Source: Acanthochlamys bracteata (Eukaryota; Streptophyta; Magnoliopsida; Pandanales; Velloziaceae). Taken from it: DNA of 64,000 nt. The notes beneath the pieces are model-generated. The model made no database searches. It was not told where the DNA came from and saw only the letters and a program-made list of their open reading frames with translations. The stretch covers positions 263,270 to 327,269 of the forward strand of contig CM034136.1 in the NCBI GenBank assembly GCA_019914995.1, read 5' to 3'. Shown here piece after piece: positions 11,206-23,200 of this stretch; position 1 is the stretch's first letter; every line of letters begins with the position of its first letter. A program made the translations under genes and the position numbers.

Positions 11206-14200
11206 CTATGATGCTGCCCTCGTGTGAAGGGCAACCAAAGAAGCGTAGGCTCCGTCCTTGATCTTGATCAATGCATCATGCTTCCCTTTTTCAACTACGA
11301 TTCCGTTCTTCACGACCGCAATCAGGTCTGCGTGCTTGATCGTAGACAACCTGTGAGCAACTACGATCGTCGTCCGGTTAACCATTACTCTGTCCAACGC
11401 TTCTTGAACTACGTGTTCAGACTCTGCATCGAGTGCACTGGTTGCTTCATCTAGTAGTAAGATTCTAGGGTCCTTCACTATTGCACGAGCAATGGCTACC
11501 CGCTGTTTCTGTCCGCCTGATAATTGGACGCCTCTTTCTCCAACGTGCGTTTCGTAACCCTGAAACCAATGCAAAAAAATTCAGCAATGATTGACTAATC
11601 ATTTGATGCGAAATTTGTGTTGGAATTTGAAGTTACTACGTTATTGTTAGTATTTTACCTTCTGCAAACCAGAAATGAACTTGTGTGCGTTTGCTAACTC
11701 AGCTGCAGCTATGATTTCTGCTTCCGTCGCATTTCCTTCTTTACCGTAGGCGATATTGGCTCGAATAGTATCATTGAACAGAGCCGGTTCCTGACTAACC
11801 AAACCCATCTGTAGTCTCAACCATCTCAGCTGAAACTTCTGCAGCTCAATTCCGTCGAGCAGTATATGACCTGAATCAGGGTTATAGAATCTCTCCAGCA
11901 ACGCTATTGCAGTAGATTTTCCACTCCCACTCTCTCCAACCAATGCCACAGTCTGAGATACGTTAGATCGATTTTAAGTCAGTCTTTAGTGAATTGCTCC
12001 GATCAATCTGAATTGCCATATATATAATTGGGAAAGCAAAGTGTGTTATGTTACCTTTCCAGAATGAACCGAAAGGTTGAAGTCTAGGAAGATTTGTACA
12101 TCAGGTCTGGACGGGTAACGGAAGGTGACATGACGGAACTCGATATTTCCCTTCACCCGTTCTAATGTCATGCCAGAATCATTGCTTGGATCAATCTCAG
12201 ATTTCCTATCCAGGACAGCAAATATGGATGCTGCGGCAGATTTAGCTTTCGAGGAATCTGGTGCCATTGAACTAGACTGAGAAATTCCTATGGCGGCCAT
12301 GGAGAGGGCAAAGAATACCTGATTATTCAGAAAATTTTATGTCATTTTACAAAAGAAAATGTTATGCATCAGTGTCATTCTTAGTGTTGGATTTGGTATT
12401 TGCACCTTGAAAACCTTGCCAAATGTTGTCTTCCCATCTGCAACTAGATGCGCTCCAGCATAGAAACTTAAAGCGTAGACACCAAATAGGAAGAAAAAGG
12501 AGACCCCGAAACCAATGCCGCTAATTATCCCTGACTTGATTCCCTTTCTCATAGGGCCTTCGCATTTCCTCTCGTAAAGATCCAGCACTTTATCCTCTGC
12601 TGAAAATGAGGCCACCGTTCTTATACTGCCAACTGCATCATTTGCGATCTGGCTTGCTTCTTCGTACATCATCTGCGATATCTCGAATGGTTAGCTTGTA
12701 TCAAATAGAAGCATCGTGAAAGAGATAGGTAGACCAAAGTTAACTTGGCATAAAGCGGTGGCGAAGGATTTAGATAAATTAGACCTTTCGCTGTTTATAA
12801 TCGAACGAAACGGAGAAAACAGATTTATGCAGATAACCCAGACAAGCGAGATAAAGATTTAGTTTGTTGTTGTTGTTGTTGTTCTAGAAGCATCGTGAAA
12901 ATTAAGGTGCAAAAGCTTTTGGCAGGGAAAGAATGTGGAAGTACAAACCTTTGCATCTCCGCTGAACCCTTGCATAAATTTCATCTGAACGTAACCATTC
13001 AGACCTAGAAGAGGTATCATCGCCAAGATAATGAGAGATAATTGCCAGTTTGAGATGAAAGCGATCGTCAGGGCAGCTGCCAAGGTTGTAATGTTCTCCA
13101 CCATTAAGGCAAGCGAATCACCTACTAAGCCCCTCACCATAGCTGCATCTGCAGATAGTCTTGCTCCAATTGCTCCACTTGAGTTGTTAGGTTCATCAAA
13201 CCATGCAACTTCCATATTGACTACTTTCTCAAAAGTCATCAACCTGATCCTTCTTATCAGCTTTGCGCCAGCAGCGCCAAAGAAATATGTTCGACAAGGA
13301 ACCGCTGCTAAAGCTGTCGCTGCAAAAACCAGGTATACCAAAGACCACTTCCTGGAACCTGTCCTTACTTCATGCGGAGACTGGAAGAACATGTTTATCA
13401 CATTCGACAGGAGCAGTCCAAATGCTGGAAATATTAGGCCATTTATAATGGCAGCGACGCAACCAAGTAGCAACTCTGGTATTTCATGTTTGTTGAGAGT
13501 TGCGAGGCGTCGCAGCGGCACTTCGTTAGTTCTATCTGATGGCGTTTCATCAACTTCTTGCTCTGACGCGGTTCCTTGAATTTCAATTCCTACTGGCAAA
13601 CCAAGAGCCATGGAGAAAGAATATCTGCTGCTGCCCCCAAAGGAAGATCCTCGGCTACCCAAGCGCCTAAGTGAAACGCCTTGGCTCGACTGCCGCCTTA
13701 GCTCACTTTGGCTTGACTGCCGGCTTAGAACAATGTCAGATTTTTCTTTGTCTGCTTCTCTGTTCATTTCTTGCAAGCGTATAAGTTGGCTATAAGCTCC
13801 ATCAGGATGTCTTACCAGCTCAGAATGTGAGCCTGTGAGGAATAACAACTTCTTAGAAGAAGAAAAAAGCAGGGAGCTAACTTGATCAAATGATCAAGTA
13901 TAGAGAGGGAATTTTTGGTCATTTGAATTATGTGCTGATAGCATAGGCCTAATGTCTAAAGGACAACTGTTTGAGCTCCTATAAATAGTTCAAGGTTTTA
14001 GTTTCAACTTCCTACTGAGTTCCTAATGCAGATACAAAAAGCATGTCATCTCCAGGAACAAGTAAGACGCCTGACAAAAGTTCTTACCTTTTTCAACAAT
14101 TGAACCTCGATGTATTACAGCAATTGTATCAGCATTTCTCACGGTACTTAGCCGATGAGCAACAACGACAGTGGTTCTATTAGTCATGATTCTGTCAAGA

Positions 14201-17200
14201 GCCTCTTGCACAATCCTCTCAGACTCTGCATCGAGTGCGCTTGTGGCTTCATCTAGAAGAAGAATGCGTGGATCTTTTAAGATGGCTCTCGCAATTGCAA
14301 TTCTCTGCTTCTGCCCTCCAGACAGCTGAGTGCCGTGTTCACCTACCATAGTGTCAAGACCCTGAAGATATTGCACGTCACAGACTTGATTATTTAGAAT
14401 AACCAGACATGCCAAATATGATTCACCAGAAGAGTTTATTCATTCTTGTAATGCCTATCATGAAGAAGTAGACATAGGCGAGCGTTTATTTACCTGTGGT
14501 AGCTTGTCTATGAATTTAGCAGCATTTGCAAGTTCAACTGCTTTTCTGATTTCTTCGTATGTTGCATTGTCTTTGCCATAGCCTATATTCTCTCGTATAG
14601 AAGAAGCAAATAAAACAGGCTCCTGACTGACAAGGCCAATCTTCCCTCTTACCCATCTAAGCTGAAGGTTTTTGAGATTTATACCATCTATAAGAACTTC
14701 GCCAGCCTGCGGATCGTAGAACCTTTCGATAAGGCTAATCACTGTAGATTTCCCACTTCCACTTTGTCCAACCAGTGCGACGGTAGTTCCACTTTCAATG
14801 CTAAGAGAAAATCCATTGAATATTTGCTCATCTGGTCTTGCTGGATATCTGAAATAGACATTCTTAAATTCTATATCTCCACGCAGGTCATCCAGTGTTT
14901 TCCCCTTAGTGTCATAAGCATCTATCTCTGGCTTCCTGTTAATTGTCTCAAACATCTTGTAAGCTGCAGCTTGTCCTGCTGCAAAAGCAGTTAAGCATGG
15001 AGATGCCTGACCCAGGGAGCTGCAAAAATTGCGATGACATGAATGAGATAAATGCATAAAACTTTCACAAGATGCTCACCAAGTTCGCAGCATTTTATCC
15101 AATGCTATGTAATGGCATTCCAATAATCTACGTAAAATCAGTCACAAAAACGCATTCTACACTTATAAGCAGATATTCTTCGAGAGTTGTAAATTTCTTT
15201 TGAAGTGTAAAATTTTACAAAAAATCAAAGAAACTGAGTAAACCTGGGACTTACAAGGAACCTGTCAGGATTGCGAAAATAACATTAATAACATCCCCTC
15301 CGGAATAACCTTTTGTCAATATCAATTTCCCTCCGTACCATATCCCAAGAGAATATCCACAGAACATGAAAAACAAAACTACTCCAAGACCTAATCCAGA
15401 AGCCAGGCCCTCATGAAGATTAGAGTTATAAGCCTTTGCCAATGTTTCAGTATACTTTTTCACAGACAGCTTTTCTCCTGTGAAAGATGCTACCTGAAAT
15501 TAAGTCTTCTGTTAGAAATACCACTTTAATTGAGGCAAAGAAACAAACAACAACAAGCATCTACACGTTCGAGAAAAAGTTAAAACTTAATGGTCAAGAA
15601 CAAAACAAAACAAGGATTGAAGCATAGTTCGGTTACTTTGTATGCAACCGTGCTATTCACGCTTTGAGTATGAAGGAATAAACCTTGAACTTACCGTTCT
15701 AATGGAGCCAACGGTCTGCTCTACTACAGCTGCTGCCTCTCCATAAGCTGCCTGTCCTTTAGATGCCATCTTTGCCATAATGGTAGCCATAATTCCACCG
15801 GCAATTAAAAGTGGTGGAAGCATGCAAAGCATAACAAGTGTAAGAAGCCACCCTTTGAGGAATGCAATGAGGAAGCCACCAAAAAATGTTGCTAATAACT
15901 GAATGAATTTTCCAACCTGGGAAAAGAAATTTCCATCAGGTCAGTTAGCAAGGAAGAAAATATTTTCAACAATGAGAAATTTTAGTTACTGCAGTAGCAA
16001 TCTTACAGTTAAGTTACTGCATGTAGATGAGGGTTATAGAACTGCTAAGTGCTTCAATGAACTTTAACTAACAATAGACTTGCTAGAATTGAACAGAGTT
16101 TTGCCCATACAGCTAGGCTCATGCTATAGACATGATAACGATAGATAGCAAAAGCTTCATCGAAGCACAAACAATCTCTTAAAAGATATGTTGCATAGAC
16201 CCGACATCTTGAGGTTAAGGTTAATCAGGAAGCATTGTTTCCTGAAAACAGATTCTTATAGACCTTGTACAATGAGCAATCACAGCAGTTGGCTCTTTCT
16301 CATACAAACCAGCAACATTCATTTGGATCTGTAGGACGCATTTTAATGAACACCTAAAGTCAAACCTAATGTTTTAAGCCAAACAACTATGCTCAAAGGA
16401 CGCATTTTATGAATGGTGTAGAAGTGCGGATTATGTACCTTTTCACCCATGGCATCTTGGATTAGAACTGTGTCACCAGACATTCTCCCAACGACTTCTC
16501 CTGTATTTGTTTCATTGTCAAAGAAAGCAATTTCTTGACGTAATATAGTTCTCAAGTACAAGTTTCGTATCCTTGCAGCCTGTCTTTCTCCAGTAGCCAT
16601 CCAGGAAGCCACCTCTGCCCAAAATGAATAGGGGTTTAGTTTATCTCAGTGACAGTAACTAAGATCAACCTCAATATGTAATGCAGTCGGATATACTCAC
16701 GAAAAAATGATGCCACCAGTGTTCCAATAGCCAAATACACGAATTCTAGCGATACCTGAACGTGTTGAAATGGCATTCTAGTATAAGATAACAAAGAAAC
16801 GAAAGACAAAAGACAAATTAAAGACTTCAAAAGAACTTAAGAGAGAAGTGGGTGAGAAGGAATAATCTGACAGCATACCTTGGAGACTTGGTGAACCACG
16901 CGATGCCTGTCTGTCGTCTGCCCAAATGCATTGATCAAATTTCCAAAAAGAACAGTCATGAGAGGCATAGAAGCACCGTTTGCCACTGCCCCGATTGTGC
17001 CCAGAATCATCAGAATGATATCCTTCGAGTCAGCAAAAGCGAAAAGCTTGTAAAATGGTACTGTAAACCTTTCATCCATTTTCAGCTTCCTGCTGTCATC
17101 ACCATCATTGCTATCGACATCTTGAGGTTGAGATCTTGATGGTGCAGCTGGTTGGTCTACGAAGTCATGCAGACTTGTTGGTTCTTTCCTAACTGATCTC

Positions 17201-17253
17201 ATCATCAGATCAACTAATCGCTTGGAGGTTTCTTTCTTCCCTTCAACCTCCAT
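11206..17253 (-). CDS. ABCB4/11/21-like: ABCB (MDR/PGP) full transporter, ABCB4/ABCB11/ABCB21 clade
   Basis: Twelve exons on the minus strand: 17253-16879, 16755-16701, 16614-16439, 15916-15695, 15493-15255, 15019-14494, 14361-14088, 13832-12949, 12672-12406, 12318-12055, 11952-11659 and 11559-11206. They encode an uninterrupted 1309-aa full-size exporter of the usual family length (about 1290). The order is TMD1-NBD1-linker-TMD2-NBD2. NBD1 has Walker [10 protein letters not shown] (440-448), signature LSGGQ (544-548) and Walker B ILLLDE (564-569). NBD2 has GESGSGKST (1100-1108), LSGGQ (1205-1209) and Walker B near 1225-1230. All catalytic motifs are intact. The linker is rich in Arg/Ser ([18 protein letters not shown]), the kind of site AGC kinases phosphorylate in plant ABCBs. 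Close relatives move auxin or alkaloids at the plasma membrane; the substrate here is not determined. The neighbouring BAHD genes match the Arabidopsis ABCB21 neighbourhood as I recall it. Confidence 0.96.
12868..12884. repeat. (TTG)n microsatellite in an ABCB intron
   Basis: About five to six TTG/TGT trinucleotides in the intron between ABCB exons 8 and 9, on the plus strand. Confidence 0.8.
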
Positions 17254-17640
17254 GTTTAGTCAATTCAAAGGTTGATTTTTTACTGAATCCCTTCACTTCA
17301 ATTCAACCTAGTTAAAGAGATTCCCCGTGAAATTCAAATAGATGACAATGACAGAACAAGCAAGTCCTAATAGTGATTCAAGTGAAAATTTAATATAAAA
17401 ACCTTGAAAGAAATTGGATCTTGCAGTCAAGAAAAGAGTCAGAAAATACTCTATGAATGTAATGAGTTAGCATCCATACCTTAATCTGTTAGTCGTCAAA
17501 GAACCGGATAAACCCAAAAAAGAAAGCTCTTGTTTCCCTTCAATGAATTACATCAAATAAACCAAGCCCCAAATTCAACAATAAATTTCACAAAGAGGAA
17601 ACAAGAACCTAATCAGAAGCACTCTTCCTTCACTTATGAA

Positions 17641-17731
17641 TTAAATGTCAAACCCATGATATACTACTGATCAATGAAATTTTTCTAAGAATCTCGGAAA
17701 ACTTAAATGTCAAACCCATGACATACTACTG
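17641..17731. repeat. 29-bp direct repeat upstream of ABCB
   Basis: Two copies (17641-17669 and 17703-17731) of TTAAATGTCAAACCCATG followed by AYATACTACTG, with one mismatch and a 62-bp period. They lie in the probable leader or promoter of the minus-strand ABCB gene. Confidence 0.88.
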
Positions 17732-20046
17732 CCAAAAGCTACCAACACGTTGAGACAAATGATTAAAGTTCAAGTTGAAAGCTTCAGAAAGAAAATTCAT
17801 ATTTTTTTGAGAACTGAAGTGTTCACCTAACTAACATGTTTGGAACCCACCACTCCAAAACTACACAGCAATCATTGATGATAAAGAATTCAAGCTTAGC
17901 TCTAAGGCCAACCAACACAAGAATTTTAAAAAGGAAAAAAAAATAAATTTGAAAACGAAGAAGTTGAAAACCAGCTAAACCCATAAATTAAATCAAAGTC
18001 TTTTTCTCAAAATTAAACTATTTGTCTAAAGTTAGGTAAAATGAATGCCAACAACTTAGTATGAAATCGGCATAGGTGCCAATAGCAAGCTGAGATTCAA
18101 ACCGACCAACTCTTGAATTATAAATTTCTTCAGAAGAATAAAAACCAAATGGAGGAAAGAACTAAGAACTTGTATTAAGCCAACTAAGTGGCAGCTCAAG
18201 AACAAGCTTAAATTGGAAAATAAAAATGTAACTGTAGATTAACAAGAAAACAGGAAGAAAAAAAAGATACCATAATCAATCAATGGAATAATTAACAAAT
18301 GAAATCACTGAAGATCGATAGAGATGAAACTGAAGAGACTGATAGCAACTTTACCAACTGAATTTGCTCCCAAAAACAAAAAAAGTTCAAATCTTTTTAG
18401 CTGTTAGTGCATTTTTACAAACCATGCAAATCAAAATACCACATTCTATTGGATAGGAGATTAATTTATTTACATGATATCAGAAATAAAAAAAGGCACT
18501 GATTGAAAATAACATGTTCCAAATTTTAATGAGATTCGTTAAAATGTGTGAGGACAACTAAAATCAACTTGATTTTCTTCCAAATATTCCTTTTCAATTC
18601 TTTTGTTTCTTCGAACTATTTTTGCATTATTTCGTAACTAATGTAGTGAAAATATAAACCAACTCAGTCAAGAGTCAACACTTTTTTCTGTTATTTTAAT
18701 TAAAACGCATATGAGAAAATTTTCCTATGTATTAATTGTTAGGTAGATGCATATGGTTGTTGTGATATACACTAAAAGTATAGTTAGAGATTTTGGCGTT
18801 GCTTATAGCATGAGTTTTTATTTTTTCAAAAAATTTATATTTTTCAAATAAAATATTTATTGTATTAAAATATTTTTAAAATATTTTTAAAATATAAATA
18901 AGTTATGTATATTTATAATTTTTTTAGTCATAGATAAAAAGAGTTAATTTATTTTAAAATTTTTTTATCATAAATGTTAATAAATTTCTCTAAACAAATA
19001 ACGGAAAAAAATCAAATGAGATATATGAATCCTTATCTACATATACTCTTTCTTATTCATGAATTTGACTCTGAAAAACTTAACTACATTTTGCTTATAG
19101 TGTGTTACAAATATACGTAAATGAGTTTCGCGAAACTAAATTTTGTAAAAGTGGAGTTTGGTAAGAACTTGAGTTCGATAGAAGTAGAATTTAAAATGAT
19201 ATTTAAAACAAGTGAAGTGATGCTTGAAGTTAAATTTTGATAGAAGTGAAGTTCGGTATGAAATTAGAAATGAAGTTCGGAATGATAATTAAAACGCGTG
19301 AAATAACCGAATTCAAAATTTGAAAAAAGAAAGTAAAATTCGATGTATTTGAAATAAGCTTTTAGTTCCGTTAAGTTGTTGATCCAAGTTGCAATTTTTT
19401 TTTGTTATATAAGAAAAGGTTGGCATTTTTATTAAATTATTTTTAGTAGCAATAATTTATGTATCGTGAGGCGCACCAATCAACTTAAGCCTGGTAGTTA
19501 TGTTAATTTTCAACGACTAAATAAAAATAATTGAAAAAGAAAATTGTTATGAAGCAATGTGGGCTTGGCCTATTAAACCCACTAGAAGCCCAACCCAACA
19601 TTTGTGTGGCCTATTGAGGTTTTCTTTTAACTAAAAGTGAATTATTAAACATAAATTATTAGAAAGTGAATTAATATAAATAATATTAATAAAAATTGAG
19701 TTTAATTTTGATGTTTTAAAAAATTAAAAGTGATTTCATGTATTTTTTTGTGTAACTAAAAGTAAGTTCAGAAGTGACTTTTCATTAGAAATAAATAGAT
19801 CGTAAAAAAAACACTACATGTTTTAGAATTTATTTTAAAATGTTTTTTTATTTATTTTAATTTTTACTTTTTTAATAATTCATTATATATTTATTTTTAT
19901 TTTAAAAAAATCTATTAATTCCTCTATTAAAAAACTAAATTTAAAATATAAGTAAAACGTTCCCATAGTTGGAGAAAGAATTATTCCTCATTCCCTTTTA
20001 TCTTCGTGAAAAAATTTCAACAAGAAAGAGGTCAATTAATTTTAAT

Positions 20047-20100
20047 TGGGCTTCAAACCCTTCATGAGGGCCTATGGACTTAAAAGTTGGTATGAGCCCA
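20047..20100. promoter_or_regulatory. Site II motifs upstream of the 5'-nucleotidase
   Basis: TGGGCT (20047-20052) and AGCCCA (20095-20100) lie 130-185 bp before the chosen ATG. TGGGCY (site II) elements bind TCP-type factors and mark constitutively expressed plant genes. Function here is inferred from motif and position. Confidence 0.5.
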
Positions 20101-20231
20101 AAACCCCAATTAGAAAAACACAATTAAAATTTTCAGATATTAAAATCTCTCAATCTCTCGTTCTTCTTCAAGCTTGTTTATTTTCTTTTTGTTTCGCGCC
20201 CACCAAATGCTCGATCATTATCCCGAAACAA

Positions 20232-23200
20232 ATGGCGAACTCCATCGAACTCGTTTGCAAACTTGTTCATTCAACTCCACGAAGTTTTCCATCAACGCGT
20301 GCTCAATCGGGAAGAATTAAGGCTTCTGTAAGCTTCGATCATGCGAGATTTCGTCGGGGTTTTGTTTGTAGCAGAGCGTCCAGTTCGGAGAATGCGATCG
20401 ATGGAGAATTGTTTTCGGTGACTTCTTCGAGTAGGTCTGATGTTGATTATCTTGGGGAGAGCACTAAGGGTGACTTGAATGTTAAGCGTGAGCATTTGGA
20501 AGCAATTGGTGAGTAAGTTGCTTGGAGTGATTCATTTGATAAATTAGAGCTTCTCGGTTAGTAATTTTTCTAGGTAGATTGTGTGTTGAAGAAATAAATT
20601 TAGTGTTCTATTAATGTTCAGTGAAATTATCGAGCTATATTTTGGTAGATTGAAGAGAAATTAGAGTGTTTCAATTCTTAACTTGGGAATTTAGCTGCTT
20701 GTGAATTACAAAATTGAATCTGACATTCTGTTTCGTAGATTTTTTTTAATGCTTATTTCAAGTGTAGTTGTGTTGATCTTTGAATATACAAGTGCTTAAT
20801 TGAGCTGATTTGCAAGAGCAAGGATCGATTTCAACAATTTACTTAGATTGTTTTCTGATGATTTTCTTTCCCTAGGTATTGATGGGCAGGAAAGTTTGCA
20901 TGGTCCAATAGAGGACGTGGCCAGGGCAGAGGCAAAAGAAGCAGAGATGCTGCTCGCCGAAATGGGAATGGCAGTACACTGCTTCCTCTATCTACATAGC
21001 CTTTTACCATCTTCTATACAATTTTGTTATGCATATTTTCCTACATTTTGATTATTTCAATTGCATATGTCGGCAGTATAGTACCCTCGCCTTTGTTGAA
21101 GACAATATTTCTTTTCTTTGATGTATTTGTGGTTCTGCAATCAATTTCTAGAAAACTAAGATCATCTATCTCAGTCACTGCATGGAGATCATACTCTTAC
21201 AGAAAATGTAGTTGCTGTTGTATATATATATAATAGAACTTAGTTATTTGATTTGTTTAACACGTTTCATGCTGTATACAGGATCCTTTTTCATCAAGAA
21301 AATCTCCGCGTGGCATATTTTGTAGCAGAACATTGAATCTTCGTTCTATAAGTGCTATAGGTTATGACATGGACTACACGCTGATTCACTACAATGTAAT
21401 GGTAAGTAGTGGGCCCTGTTGAGTGTTTCAAATTTTACTTAATGTAATCCTACTATGGCTTTATGAATACAGTAAGGGTTTATTCATACGAGGTCTCTGA
21501 TTTCTTTCTGATATCATTAGTGCTTTATGGAAACACATACCTATCTTTACAGGGTTCTAGAGGTTAAGCAAGATAAGCACATCTGCTGTTGGCATATTAG
21601 GGGACATTTGGCTGAGCGATCCAACTGCTTATCATTTCAAATAAGCATTTTACGTTTTCCAATAAACATTCTGCAGTATTCTACAGAACTTTATAAAAAT
21701 TTGAAAAGTACACAAAAATTGTATGTCGTACAATCTTTATATGTGTAATTCTTTTAGGTCAAAAAAGTCGAGCCCTTTTCTGAAAATTTTCTAAAATACC
21801 CTTCATATTAGAAAAGCTTCATTTCATAAGCATTCTCAAATATCCCCTTATTCTTTTTCCATCCAGATACAAAGCTAAAATCTAACATAGTTTTAGTCAA
21901 TCTTTTGCTGTAGTTTCATAAGGTCTGTAGCTTTAATGATACTCTTATATTGATTACATGTATAGCTTCATCTTAAGGACAAAAGGCAATTTTAAGCTTT
22001 CTCACGCATTTTGCTCTCTGTGAGAACTAGATAGTGCTGATAGTGGTTTCTGTAGGCATGGGAAGGACGTGCTTATGATTATGGAATGGACAACCTTAAA
22101 AGCATGGGTTTTCCAGTAGATGGCCTAGAGTTTGATCCTGATTTGGTAAGTATCCCTAAGCATATCAAAGTGGTTTTAACTATAGTTGTAAGAACCGGAC
22201 CGGACATCGAACCGATAAACTGTCCGGGTCATGATTTTCGGGTTGACCCGTCGGGTCAACCGGTCGAACTGTCGGATCAACCGGTCGAACCGTCGGATCA
22301 ATAATATTAAAATATTTTTAACTAATAATAACGGGTCAACCAGTCGAACCGTCGGGTCAATAATATTAAAATATTTTTAACTAATAATAACAACGATCAT
22401 AGTAAGAAATCTACTACCATCATGGCACTACCAATAATAATAGCAGCGGCAATCATAACAAAAAATTAAAGTATGTTTATTATGGCATTACTATCAACAA
22501 CAACAGCAATAACAATCACAGCGAAAATTAAAGTATTGCCATCATGGCATTACCACCACCAACAATAATAATAATAACGAAAATTTATAATAAGAAATAT
22601 TTAAATAAATTAGGAGATTAGAAAAAAATAAAATCATAAAATAGATAAATTATAAAAGAGAATAACCAACTTTTTTAGGTATACATATTTGAATCTGAAT
22701 ATTTTACAATAGAAAATTTTAAAAATCACTAATAATTGATATTTACAAATAAGATATAATCAATTATATTTTTGCATTATCATATCCAAATGCAAAATCT
22801 AAACTACATATTATTTTTCAATATAGGGCTATTAATAATTATTTTTGCATTAAATATATCATCAATTAAAATTTTTTTAATTAATTTTTAAAAATTTTTA
22901 TTCAACCCGGTTTGACCTGGACATACGGGTCGAACGGGTTGAAGCGGGTCAAACCGGGTCGAAACGGATCGATTGCATGAAAGTTTTTTTGCAAACCTGG
23001 ACCGGTTTACCGTCCGGGTCGACCCGGACGGTAAACCGGTCCAAGTTTGACAACTATGGTTTTAACTACGAGTCCTACTTCTGTTAATGAATGTTGCAAG
23101 AGGCTCACAGTGCTTCAGATCTTAAGAACTTTATATTTGTATTATGATTAAAGATTTTTATTTTGTTCTGCAAACAGGTAATTAGAGGCCTTATCATGGA

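Larger units (their letters stand above)
17254..20231. other. Divergent intergenic region between ABCB and the 5'-nucleotidase
   Basis: About 3 kb separating two divergently transcribed genes. The ABCB side (to about 18400) is A-rich and probably holds its leader; a possible minus-strand leader donor (AAG|gtatgg) lies near 17478, but I could not fix UTR exons. The middle is A/T-rich. The nucleotidase side has TGGGCT at 20047-20052 and AGCCCA at 20095-20100, with a further group near 19560-19600. No other gene is seen. Confidence 0.55.
22181..23058. mobile_element. Non-autonomous hAT-like element, family A copy 1 (878 bp), in intron 4 of the 5'-nucleotidase gene
   Basis: Bounded by exact 8-bp repeats GTTTTAAC (22173-22180 and 23059-23066). 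The left end is TATAGTTGTAAGAACCGGAC; the inverted right end is CATAGTTGTCAAACTTGGAC. Both subterminal regions are unusually GC-rich for this window and packed with CCGGTC, GGGTC and CCGTCGG words. The centre is A/T-rich with CAATAATAA and ATCATGGCA words. No transposase is encoded. It sits wholly inside an intron with both splice sites outside it, so the host gene should still splice. Its central part matches the reverse complement of the element at 45199-45947. Confidence 0.82.

Noticed and set aside
13031..13579. Long plus-strand ORF (182 aa)
   Set aside because: Antisense shadow of ABCB exon 8.
20046..20231. Upstream in-frame ATG for the nucleotidase
   Set aside because: The added 62 residues are not family-like, and the start overlaps a TGGGCT promoter motif; the ATG at 20232 begins a plausible transit peptide.
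22181..22400. Repeated GC-rich motifs as a CRISPR-like or minisatellite array
   Set aside because: Spacing is irregular and the block lies within transposon borders with an 8-bp target duplication.
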